21,744 bases of DNA from Phycisphaerales bacterium UBA2396 (GTDB lineage Bacteria > Planctomycetota > Phycisphaerae > Phycisphaerales > UBA1924), in contig DDSG01000090.1 in assembly GCA_002343325.1 (NCBI GenBank), positions 1-21,744 of the forward strand, read 5' to 3'. Both the position numbers and the translations under genes were made by a program. Positions 15,335 to 21,744 of the stretch are shown here, piece by piece. Each line of letters starts with the position of its first letter. Within the stretch, counting starts at the first letter, position 1. The notes under the pieces were generated by a model. It was not told where the DNA came from. It did not search any database and saw only the letters and a list, made by a program, of their open reading frames with translations.

Positions 15335-15880
15335 ATGAACCGCCACCGACCACGTTTGTTCGCTGCCACGATGGGCTTGCTTGCTCTCTCCCTCGCGGCC
15401 GGGTGCTCCTCCGGACCAACCGAGGAAGAGATCGCGCGTCAGCAACTCGACCTGAGCCAGGCCCGGCTCGCGGTTGACGGCCTTCTGACCACGATGCACG
15501 CCGCCGCCGCCGAGGCCGACCTCGCCGAGTACATGGGCTGCTTCGCCGCCGACGCGATTTTCTTTGGGACCGACGCGAAAGAACGCTGGAACATGAGCGA
15601 GTTCGAGCGATATTGCCGCTACTACTTCGAGCAGGGCAAAGGCTGGACCTACACCCTCCTCCCAGGCCGCCGCAATGTGTATCTCAACCAGGACGCTGAC
15701 TCGGCCTGGTTTGATGAGATGTTGGAACACGAGAAGTACGGCGTTTGCCGGGGCACCGGGGCCGCCCGCCGCGTCGCTGGGAAGTGGCAGATCGTGCAAT
15801 ACCACCTCACGATCCCCGTGCCCAACGAGCTGGCGCCCCGCGTCGTACAGATGATCCGCGAAACCGGCACCAAGCCCTGA
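15335..15880 (+). CDS. Lipoprotein with SnoaL/NTF2-like domain
   Basis: A 181-residue predicted lipoprotein: a basic start (NRHRPR), hydrophobic core (8-19) and lipobox LAAGC with Cys24 as the lipidated residue. The mature part (about 38-165) looks like an NTF2/SnoaL-like domain of the DUF4440 style: a long first helix with an Ala-rich AAEADLAEYMGCFAADAIF segment and a C-terminal KWQIVQYHLTIPVPNE strand. In this fold the motif F-W-T-D/A-is replaced by FAADAIFFGTDAKERW. Such proteins are often non-enzymatic or of unknown role. It is 17 bases upstream of upp and probably shares its transcript. ATG at 15335 has only a weak GGGAT before it. Confidence 0.8.
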   Translation: MNRHRPRLFAATMGLLALSLAAGCSSGPTEEEIARQQLDLSQARLAVDGLLTTMHAAAAEADLAEYMGCFAADAIFFGTDAKERWNMSEFERYCRYYFEQGKGWTYTLLPGRRNVYLNQDADSAWFDEMLEHEKYGVCRGTGAARRVAGKWQIVQYHLTIPVPNELAPRVVQMIRETGTKP

Positions 15881-15897
15881 ACCCGGAGGATCGGCCG

Positions 15898-16542
15898 ATG
15901 AAGCCCCGCGAGTTCCCCAACCTCGTGGTCTTCGACCACCCGCTGATCCAGCACAAACTCAGCCACATGCGGGACCGAACCACCGGCTTCCGCCCCTTCC
16001 GCGCGCTGCTCTACCAGATCGCCGGGCTGATGGTCTTCGAGGCCACCCGATCCTTCCCCACCCGCGCCGTGGAGGTCGATACCCCGATCGAACGCACCCT
16101 CTCCAAGCGCCTCGAGGGCACCATCACCGTCGTGCCGGTGCTTCGCTCCGGGCTCGGCATGACCGAGGGCATCCTGGAGATGATGCCCGAAGCCCGCGTC
16201 GGACACCTCGGGCTCGCCCGCGACGAAGAGACCCTCGAGCCGGTCGTCTACCTGCGCAAACTCCCCAAAGACCTCTCGCAAGGCCCGGTCATCCTCGTCG
16301 ATCCGATGCTCGCCACCGGCGGCTCGGCCGTCGAGGCCATCCGCATCCTCAAGAATGCGGGCGCCACCGACATCCGCATGATGTCGCTCGTCGCCGCCCC
16401 GGAAGGCGTCGCCCGTCTGCTCCAGGAGCACCCCGAGGTGCCCATCTACACCGCCGCCCTCGACCGCCAACTCAACGATCGCGGGTTTATCTGCCCCGGA
16501 CTGGGCGACGCGGGCGACCGGATGTACGGCACGGTCACCTGA
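15898..16542 (+). CDS. upp: Uracil phosphoribosyltransferase
   Basis: A 214-residue cytoplasmic enzyme that makes UMP from uracil and PRPP in pyrimidine salvage. The ATG at 15898 has GGAGG (15885-15889) upstream and gives the usual family length; the open frame further upstream overlaps the lipoprotein gene. Visible features: HPLIQHKLSHMRD (14-26), VVPVLRSGLGMTEG (78-91), the PRPP loop ILVDPMLATGGSA (132-144) and the C-terminal uracil-binding region ending GLGDAGDRMYGT. It follows the lipoprotein by 17 bases and converges with the ROK kinase gene, with stops about 20 bases apart. Confidence 0.95.
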   Translation: MKPREFPNLVVFDHPLIQHKLSHMRDRTTGFRPFRALLYQIAGLMVFEATRSFPTRAVEVDTPIERTLSKRLEGTITVVPVLRSGLGMTEGILEMMPEARVGHLGLARDEETLEPVVYLRKLPKDLSQGPVILVDPMLATGGSAVEAIRILKNAGATDIRMMSLVAAPEGVARLLQEHPEVPIYTAALDRQLNDRGFICPGLGDAGDRMYGTVT

Positions 16543-16573
16543 GCCGGCCCCAGAGCCGGCCTTAGAGCCGGTT
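16541..16573. repeat. Three 12-base tandem repeats with hairpin between convergent stops
   Basis: GAGCCGGCC occurs at 16541-16549 and 16553-16561, and GAGCCGGTT at 16565-16573, a 12-base period that spans the upp stop and the ROK-kinase stop. The GCCGGC cores of the first two copies (16543-16548 and 16555-16560) can pair in a 6-base-pair hairpin with a 6-base loop. With no T-run this may be a weak or factor-assisted bidirectional terminator. Confidence 0.5.
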
Positions 16574-17521
16574 CGACGCGAGAATCGCCGCTCCGAAAAT
16601 CCCCGCCGTGTCTTCGAGCTGGCTCGCCACGATCTTCACCTGCTTGCACCGCTCGGGGAAGGCGAAGTGCTTCACGGCCCGCTCGACCTTCTCGACGAAG
16701 GGGCGTCCGACCGCCTCGGTCAGGCCCCCGCCCAGCACCACGCGCTCCAGCGAGAGCAGCGTGACCACCCCGGCGATCTCGATCCCGAGCAATTCCGCCG
16801 CGTGGTCGATCACCTCGGTCACCACCTCGTCGCCCACCTCGTACGCCTTGGCGACCATCTTGCTCTTGATGTCGTCGTAATTGCCCTCGCAGAGCTCGGT
16901 GATCTTGCTCTTGCGGTTGGCCTTGACGAGCCGGACGATCTGGTCGACCACCGCCGTGCGCGAGCAGTTGTGCTCCAGGCTGCGGTGTCCGGGCGGGTTG
17001 TTGGGCAGGGCGATCACGTGCCCGATCTCGCCCGCCGTCATGAAGTGCCCGTAGTAGAGCTCGCCGTTGAGGACCAGCCCGCCGCCGATCCCCGTGCCGA
17101 CCCACACCCCGAGCATGTTCCGCGACCCCTTGCCCGACCCGAGCTGGTGCTCGCCCCAGACCGCGACGTTGACATCGTTGTCGAGAAAGACCGGGATCCC
17201 GAATCGCTTGGTCATCACCTCCGCGAGCGGGTAGTTCTTCCAGCGCAGATTGACCGCTTCGAGCACGATCCCCGTGCCCGGATCGACCGCCCCGGGCGCA
17301 CCGATCCCCACACACGACACGTCTTTGATCGTCAGCTTCGCGGCCGCTAGCGCTTCGTGCACGCCCTCGACAAGCCGATCGAGCACCGCCGCCGCCCCAT
17401 CCGCGGCCTTGGTCTTCTTCTTCGCCTGGCCCAGCATCTTCATGTCGCTGCCGACCACGCCGATCTGCATGTTCGTCCCACCCAGATCGATCCCTACCGC
17501 CGGTTTGTTGCTCTTGGCCAT
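16562..17521 (-). CDS. ROK-family sugar kinase (glucokinase-like), zinc cysteines absent
   Basis: A 319-residue protein from ATG 17521; AGGAG lies 12 bases upstream and the N-terminus then reads into the phosphate-binding IDLGGTNMQIGVV (11-23). A longer frame adds 18 residues without ROK features. Other signatures: GIGAPGAVD (72-80), FLDNDVNVAVWGEH (112-125, Asp116 the likely catalytic base), GTGIGGGLV (142-150) and EIGH (165-168). ROK kinases phosphorylate glucose or N-acetyl sugars with ATP in the cytoplasm. The usual zinc motif CXCGXXGC after EIGH is missing: the matching stretch is NNPPGHRSLEHNCSRT (about 174-189) and the aligned Cys positions are Asn, Pro and Ser. It follows an alpha/beta hydrolase on the same strand by 109 bases. 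Confidence 0.88.
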   Translation of the reverse strand: MAKSNKPAVGIDLGGTNMQIGVVGSDMKMLGQAKKKTKAADGAAAVLDRLVEGVHEALAAAKLTIKDVSCVGIGAPGAVDPGTGIVLEAVNLRWKNYPLAEVMTKRFGIPVFLDNDVNVAVWGEHQLGSGKGSRNMLGVWVGTGIGGGLVLNGELYYGHFMTAGEIGHVIALPNNPPGHRSLEHNCSRTAVVDQIVRLVKANRKSKITELCEGNYDDIKSKMVAKAYEVGDEVVTEVIDHAAELLGIEIAGVVTLLSLERVVLGGGLTEAVGRPFVEKVERAVKHFAFPERCKQVKIVASQLEDTAGIFGAAILASNRL

Positions 17522-17541
17522 AACGACGATCGCTCCTGCTT

Positions 17542-17573
17542 GTCCCCGCGAACCCACCGCTCCACGCGGGGGC
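17542..17573 (-). other. Inverted repeat in the leader of the ROK kinase
   Basis: CCCCGCG (17544-17550) pairs with CGCGGGG (17565-17571) around a 14-base loop, with one wobble and one further G-C pair outside. It lies about 20 bases upstream of the ATG and its ribosome site. There is no T-run, so a structured leader is as likely as a terminator. Confidence 0.35.
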
Positions 17574-17600
17574 AAGGATAGCGGGCGACACGACAGTCTC

Positions 17601-17616
17601 GGGCGGCGATCCGCCC
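17601..17616 (-). terminator. Weak hairpin after the alpha/beta hydrolase
   Basis: GGGCGG-CGAT-CCGCCC forms a perfect 6-base-pair stem with a 4-base loop, 14 bases beyond the hydrolase stop on the minus strand. No T-run follows, so intrinsic termination is uncertain and read-through into the ROK kinase is possible. Confidence 0.3.
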
Positions 17617-17630
17617 CGCTTCGCCCGGCC

Positions 17631-18779
17631 TTAATCCCCCAACCACCATCGGATCAAGCCCGCGAAGACCTGTGCGAATCCGGCGGAAGGATCTTGCCCG
17701 GGCTTCGAGAAGCCGTGGTCCTCGCCCTCTCGCCGATCCACCACCACATCACGCCCCGCCGCGACCAGCGTTGCCCGCGTCAATTCGGCCGATTCGGGGG
17801 GCACGGCCCGGTCGTTGGTCCCATAGGCGAGATACACCCGCGCGGCCGAGGCCTTGAGACTCTCCAGCGGGCTGGTCCGGATAAAGCTCGACCAGCGCCG
17901 GTACGGATGCCCCCAGGCCATGAGGTCGATGCGGTCCGGGTCCTGCTCGATCCGGGCCCAGGTGGAGTACACGTCGTCGATCGCCTGCTCAGGATTCGCC
18001 GAGCCGAACTGTCCCCTTGATGCCAGCATGGCGAGATCGAAAAGCTGCGTGGGCCCTCCGCCCGAAAGCAGCCCGACGAACCCAACGTCCGGGCACGCCC
18101 GCGCGAGATGCGCCGCCATGTCCGCGCCTTCGCTGTGCCCCGCGATGAGCACGTTCGAGGCGTCGATGCCCGGGAGCGTGCGCGCTGCATCGAGCGCGGC
18201 CCGCAGTGCCACCGTCCATCGCTCCGCCGTGTGCTCGCGCCGGAAGACCTCGGTTGTTCCCTCGGCCGAGCCCGGCTGGGCCGGCGCGTCGAGGAACGTC
18301 ACCCCGGGCTTCTCCACGCACATGACGCGGAACCGTCCCTTCGCCTCACGCAGCAGCAGATTCTGCAGCCCGCCACCGATCCGTCCATCCGGGGCTTTCT
18401 GAAAGAGCGACGACGCGCCCGAGCCCTGCACGAACAATGCCAATGGAAGGTTCTTGCCGGGCTGCCCGTCGGACGACGTGGGGGGCGGCGCGGGGGGCGT
18501 AGACACATAAAACTCAATCTCTCGCCCAAACTCGTCCTTCACCGTGTACCGATCGAACGGCACCCCAAGATCCTTCGCCGTCGCCACCGGCGTGGGGTTG
18601 AAAGCCCGAGCAAGCACATCCACCCCGGCCCCAACGCCCTCTCCGACCGACGACGCGGCCTGCGACCACGCCTGCGCGGGCACCGCCTCCACCGCCACCT
18701 TGGCAAGCAACGCGACGACAAGGGCGGCCGGAACCGCCAACAGAGATCCAACACCGGAGAGCTTGGATGACGAGCGCAT
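17631..18779 (-). CDS. Alpha/beta hydrolase with N-terminal membrane anchor
   Basis: A 382-residue protein from ATG 18779, chosen because a signal/anchor helix (about 12-29) follows directly; the upstream open frame overlaps trpS. The catalytic triad is visible: nucleophile Ser216 in GHSEG (214-218), Asp323 in YGTNDRAVPP and His355 in EDHGFS. QGSG (118-121) probably gives the oxyanion hole. Residues about 95-110 are a Pro/Ser linker. The hydrophobic N-terminus is either a cleaved signal (VPAQA near 33-37) or an anchor, so the enzyme acts outside the cytoplasm. The overall form resembles dienelactone-hydrolase/prolyl-oligopeptidase-like esterases. The substrate is unknown. It is divergent from trpS, with 67 bases between the starts. 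Confidence 0.85.
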   Translation of the reverse strand: MRSSSKLSGVGSLLAVPAALVVALLAKVAVEAVPAQAWSQAASSVGEGVGAGVDVLARAFNPTPVATAKDLGVPFDRYTVKDEFGREIEFYVSTPPAPPPTSSDGQPGKNLPLALFVQGSGASSLFQKAPDGRIGGGLQNLLLREAKGRFRVMCVEKPGVTFLDAPAQPGSAEGTTEVFRREHTAERWTVALRAALDAARTLPGIDASNVLIAGHSEGADMAAHLARACPDVGFVGLLSGGGPTQLFDLAMLASRGQFGSANPEQAIDDVYSTWARIEQDPDRIDLMAWGHPYRRWSSFIRTSPLESLKASAARVYLAYGTNDRAVPPESAELTRATLVAAGRDVVVDRREGEDHGFSKPGQDPSAGFAQVFAGLIRWWLGD

Positions 18780-18846
18780 GATCGCAAGATGCGCCGCGGA
18801 GCCCTTTCCGTCGGGCCCGCGCCCCCACCCCCTACCCTTCCGCCCC

Positions 18847-19908
18847 ATGAGCACCAAGCCCCGCATTCTCACCGGCGACACCCCCACCTCCACCGGGCTC
18901 CACCTCGGGCACTTCGTCGGCTCGCTCGAAAATCGCCTGCGACTCCAGGATCAGTACGACTGCTACTTCCTGATCGCCAACGTCCATGCCTTCACCACCC
19001 TTGCCGAGAAGCCCGCGGATATCCGGGCCAACACACTCGGGATCGTCAAGGACTGGCTCGCGGTGGGGCTTGATCCCGATCGCTCGACCTTCGTGCTGCA
19101 GAGCGAGATCCCCGCGATCGCCGAGCTGACCTTCCTCTTCGCGATGCTGATCCCGTTCAACAAGGTCATGCGCAACCCGACCCTCAAGACCGAGATCGAC
19201 AGCAAGGGTCTCGGCGACTCGTACCCCTTCGGATTCCCCATGTATGCCGTCGGACAGTGCGCCGACATCCTCGCCTTCCGCCCCGAACTCGTCCCCGTCG
19301 GCGAAGACCAGGAAGCGCACATCGAGATGTGCCGCGACGTCGCCCTCAAGTTCAACCAGGTCTACTGCGGCGTCAACAACCGCACCCCCCCCGAACGCCA
19401 CCACCTCGAGGGCGGCACCTTCCCCATCCCCGCCGCCAAGCTCGGCCGCGTCGCTCGCCTCACCGGGACCGACGGCATTCAGAAGATGTCCAAGAGCTTG
19501 GGCAACGCCATCTTCCTGTACGACGACGAGAAGACCGTCCAGAAGAAGATCAACAAGATCACCGTGCTCCCCGATGCCGCCACGGGTCTTGTGCCGCAAA
19601 GCCACGTGCTGCTGCAGTACTGCGACGCGTTCTTGCCCGAGGCGCGGGCGAAGGAGATCCGCGCGATGTACGCCGCCGGGGGCGAGATCATGCACGGGCA
19701 CATCAAGGCCGAACTGGGCGCGGCGGTCAACACCCTGTTGAACCCCATGCGCCAGCGTCGCGCCACGCTCGAGACCCCCGAAGGTGAGGCCCGGGTTCTG
19801 GAGGTCATCCGTCAGGGCGTCCGCAAGGCGAACAGCGTCGCCGAAGAGACACTCGCCCTGGCGAAGAAGGCGATGAAATTGGACTTCGTCAGCCGTTCAA
19901 TCCACTGA
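18847..19908 (+). CDS. trpS: Tryptophanyl-tRNA synthetase
   Basis: A 353-residue class I synthetase that charges tRNA-Trp. Signatures: GDTPTSTGLHLGHFVG (10-25, the HIGH-type HLGH at 19-22), VGQCADIL (135-142), VPVGEDQEAHIE (149-160) and KMSKS (213-217). The ATG at 18847 gives the standard start MSTKPRILTGDTP; the open frame upstream is antisense to the hydrolase gene and is rejected. The 20 bases before the ATG are pyrimidine-rich with no purine ribosome site, so initiation may be leaderless or unstructured-leader dependent. No operon partner follows closely; the next gene starts 110 bases later and has its own leader. Confidence 0.96.
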   Translation: MSTKPRILTGDTPTSTGLHLGHFVGSLENRLRLQDQYDCYFLIANVHAFTTLAEKPADIRANTLGIVKDWLAVGLDPDRSTFVLQSEIPAIAELTFLFAMLIPFNKVMRNPTLKTEIDSKGLGDSYPFGFPMYAVGQCADILAFRPELVPVGEDQEAHIEMCRDVALKFNQVYCGVNNRTPPERHHLEGGTFPIPAAKLGRVARLTGTDGIQKMSKSLGNAIFLYDDEKTVQKKINKITVLPDAATGLVPQSHVLLQYCDAFLPEARAKEIRAMYAAGGEIMHGHIKAELGAAVNTLLNPMRQRRATLETPEGEARVLEVIRQGVRKANSVAEETLALAKKAMKLDFVSRSIH

Positions 19909-19913
19909 AACGC

Positions 19914-19930
19914 TCGGCCTGATCAGCCGA
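19914..19930 (+). terminator. Weak hairpin after trpS
   Basis: TCGGC (19914-19918) pairs with GCCGA (19926-19930) around CTGATCA, five bases after the trpS stop. The stem is short and no T-run follows, so it is at best a weak terminator. Confidence 0.25.
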
Positions 19931-19980
19931 ATACACCACGCCGCATCCTCCCGCTCGGGGGACGGGTATACCATCGGCGA

Positions 19981-19996
19981 ACCCCGTGTTCGGGGT
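19981..19996 (+). other. Leader hairpin upstream of the methionine-rich secreted protein
   Basis: ACCCCG-TGTT-CGGGGT is a perfect 6-base-pair stem with a tetraloop, 22 bases before the ATG and just ahead of the ribosome site AAGGAA (about 20006-20011). A GTATAC-containing TATACC at 19967-19972 could be a -10 box, but no good -35 was seen. The hairpin could stabilise the message or be part of a weak attenuator. Confidence 0.35.
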
Positions 19997-20018
19997 CTCT
20001 CAGACAAGGAACCACGCC

Positions 20019-21744
20019 ATGACGACGTTGACGACCCGCCTCCGCCTGTCCGCCGCCCTGACGACCTGTCTTTTGGCCGGCTCGGCCCTGGCCGACCTTC
20101 CCGCCGCCCTCGATCGGGCCCCCAAGGGCGCGGTCGTGACGATCGGCGTCCGCAACATCGCCAACGTCCAGACCCGCCTGGAGACCATCCTGAAGAAGTT
20201 CGACGCCCCCGTCGAGATGATGATGGGCGAGCTGTCGGTTGTTCTTGACGCTGAGGGATTCAACAAGCAGGGCTCGCTGGCCTTCGTGATGCTCGGCGAC
20301 GCCGCCAAGGACGACTTTGATCCCGAGAACGCGGTCATGATCGTCCCCGTGACGGACTTTGCCGCCTTCGCCAAGTCGATGGGAGGCGAGGTCAAGGACA
20401 AGATGGCCGCCCTCGACAACATGGGCGAGGGGCTGCTCGCCAAGGACATCGGCGGCGGGTACGTCGCCATGGGTCCCGAGGCCTCGGTCAAGGCGTTCGA
20501 TGCCCCCTCGGGCCAGCTCGCCTCTCACAAGACCGCCCTGGGCACGAGCGCTTCCTTCGCCGACTCGGCCGACATCGTCCTCATCAGCAACCTCACCCCG
20601 CTCAACTCGATGCTCGTCGAGCAGTTCTCGGGGATGAAGGAGCAGATGGGCATGTTCGCGGCCGCGGGCGGCGGCAACCCCAAAATGGAGAAGGGGATGC
20701 AGGCCGTCCAGGAAGTCATGGAAGCCATGGCCCGTGACATCGAAACCGGCGCCGTCGGCATCAGCATGACCAACGGCGGGGTCTCGCTCGACTTTGCCGC
20801 CCAGTTCCGCGGCGACTCGGCGTCGGCCAAGCTCTTCCAGAGCGACGCCACCGTCGGCGGGCTCATCTCGAGCCTGCCCAACATCCCCTTCATGTTCGCC
20901 GGCGCCATGGACATGTCCAACCCCACCATCCGCGCCATCATCAAGTGGTCCGGCGAGATGCAGCAGATGGGCGGCGAACAGCCCGCCCTCGCCGGCCTCA
21001 ACTCCATGGCCCTCAAGACCGTCGACAAGGTCAAGGGCCAGGCCTTCATCATGGGAACCACCCCCGCGATGTTCCAGACCGGACTCTTCGCCAACACCCT
21101 CACCTACATGCAGACCTCCGACCCCGCGGGGATCATCGCCGCCTACCGCGAGGGCATCGAGAAGACCAACGGCACCGAGGTTGAGGGCATCAAGTACGCC
21201 ACCTCCTACAAGGCCGGCGCCGTCGAATCCGCCGGCCGCAAGGCCGACCAGTGGTCCATGAAGATGGACGTTGACCCCAACTCCGACGCCGCCATGGCGA
21301 TCCAGCAGGCCATGATGATGTTCACCGGGCAGAGCGGCGAACTCGGCGGGTACATCCTCGCCTCCGACAAGGGCGTCATCAGCACCATGAGCCCCAACCA
21401 GGAACTGCTCACCAAGGCCATCGAAGCCTCGCAGGGCAAGGGCACGCTCGGCGAGGACCCCGGCATCAAGAGCGTCGCCGCCAACCTCCCCGCCAACCGC
21501 TCCTTCGAGATGTACCTGGGGCTCAAGGGCGTCGCCGACACCGCCTCCAGCGTCATGCAGATGTTCGCCATGCCCATGCCCTTCGAGGTTGCCGACAACA
21601 TGCCCCCCATCGGCATGGCCGGAACCATGACCGGCGGCGGCGTCTCCTTCCGCACCTACGTTCCGATGCAGGTGATCGACGGCATCGCCGATGCCATGAA
21701 GAAGCTCGAGCAGGGCGAAGCCCCCGCCGACAACGCGCAGCCCG
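20019..21744 (+). CDS. Methionine-rich secreted protein of unknown function (partial, runs off end)
   Basis: The frame opens at ATG 20019 after AAGGAA at 8-base spacing and stays open for 575 codons to the end of the window, so the C-terminus is missing. The first 26 residues form a signal peptide: basic start (RLRLS), hydrophobic core and cleavage at ALA|DLP. The mature protein begins with PAALDRAPKGAVVTIGVRNI and alternates short amphipathic helices with beta segments; it resembles periplasmic planctomycete proteins of the DUF3352 kind only in a general way, and I do not name a family. About 45 of 575 residues are Met, often clustered (EMMMGE, QMGMF, AMMMF, MQMFAMPMPF). No catalytic motif or transmembrane helix was seen. 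Function is unknown; export is well supported. Confidence 0.8.
   Translation, partial: MTTLTTRLRLSAALTTCLLAGSALADLPAALDRAPKGAVVTIGVRNIANVQTRLETILKKFDAPVEMMMGELSVVLDAEGFNKQGSLAFVMLGDAAKDDFDPENAVMIVPVTDFAAFAKSMGGEVKDKMAALDNMGEGLLAKDIGGGYVAMGPEASVKAFDAPSGQLASHKTALGTSASFADSADIVLISNLTPLNSMLVEQFSGMKEQMGMFAAAGGGNPKMEKGMQAVQEVMEAMARDIETGAVGISMTNGGVSLDFAAQFRGDSASAKLFQSDATVGGLISSLPNIPFMFAGAMDMSNPTIRAIIKWSGEMQQMGGEQPALAGLNSMALKTVDKVKGQAFIMGTTPAMFQTGLFANTLTYMQTSDPAGIIAAYREGIEKTNGTEVEGIKYATSYKAGAVESAGRKADQWSMKMDVDPNSDAAMAIQQAMMMFTGQSGELGGYILASDKGVISTMSPNQELLTKAIEASQGKGTLGEDPGIKSVAANLPANRSFEMYLGLKGVADTASSVMQMFAMPMPFEVADNMPPIGMAGTMTGGGVSFRTYVPMQVIDGIADAMKKLEQGEAPADNAQP

Noticed and set aside
20525..21655. 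Minus-strand frames opposite the methionine-rich gene
   Set aside because: They are rich in Met/Ser from reversed Met-rich codons (CAT on the other strand), have no motif, and the plus-strand frame has signal peptide and ribosome site.
1..21744. Defence island, phage, transposon, CRISPR or tRNA signals
   Set aside because: No transposase, integrase, nuclease-helicase pair, regularly spaced repeats or tRNA cloverleaf was seen; gene content is housekeeping and envelope.

Overview
The window is GC-rich, densely coded bacterial DNA that most resembles a planctomycete of the Phycisphaerae/Phycisphaerales. Three things point there: two secreted prepilin-like proteins with an N-terminal FTL(I/L)EL methylation motif and a C-terminal H-Xn-DG motif; a large secreted protein ending in two EF-hand/dockerin-like repeats and a terminal Gly-Cys; and LPS-export permeases, which imply a Gram-negative-type envelope. 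The placement comes from protein style, not from a marker gene, so it is an inference. I found no tRNA, rRNA, CRISPR array, insertion sequence, integrase or phage gene. No stretch over 300 bases lacks a gene; the longest gap is about 214 bases (1914-2127).

Layout. Positions 1-4240 form a surface/secretion block. A possible 34-residue signal-peptide-like ORF (+) meets two prepilin-like genes (-), and a dockerin-ended secreted protein (+) is divergent from them and closed by a strong intrinsic terminator. Positions 4272-14262 are one unbroken minus-strand run of eight tightly packed genes, read from high to low coordinate: ybeY, a CBS/CorC-type membrane protein, cysS, an LptF-like permease, a GT39/ArnT-like glycosyltransferase, a PAP2 phosphatase, an LptG-like permease and a GH57 glycoside hydrolase. 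Several starts and stops overlap by 1-4 bases, which suggests translational coupling. The four middle membrane proteins look like a lipid-carrier glycosylation and LPS-export module.

Positions 14409-16542 hold a lipid kinase (-) and, divergent from it across only 44 bases, an NTF2-like lipoprotein followed by uracil phosphoribosyltransferase (+). Positions 16562-18779 hold a ROK-family sugar kinase and a membrane-anchored alpha/beta hydrolase (both -). Positions 18847-21744 hold tryptophanyl-tRNA synthetase (+) and a methionine-rich secreted protein of unknown function (+) that runs off the window end.

Most genes are housekeeping or envelope genes. The points most worth a second look are the glycosyltransferase/phosphatase pair between two Lpt permeases, the ROK kinase that has lost its zinc cysteines, the signal-peptide-like micro-ORF whose stop abuts an opposing stop, the dockerin/Gly-Cys tail, and the methionine-rich secreted protein. 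I saw no clear defence or mobile system.
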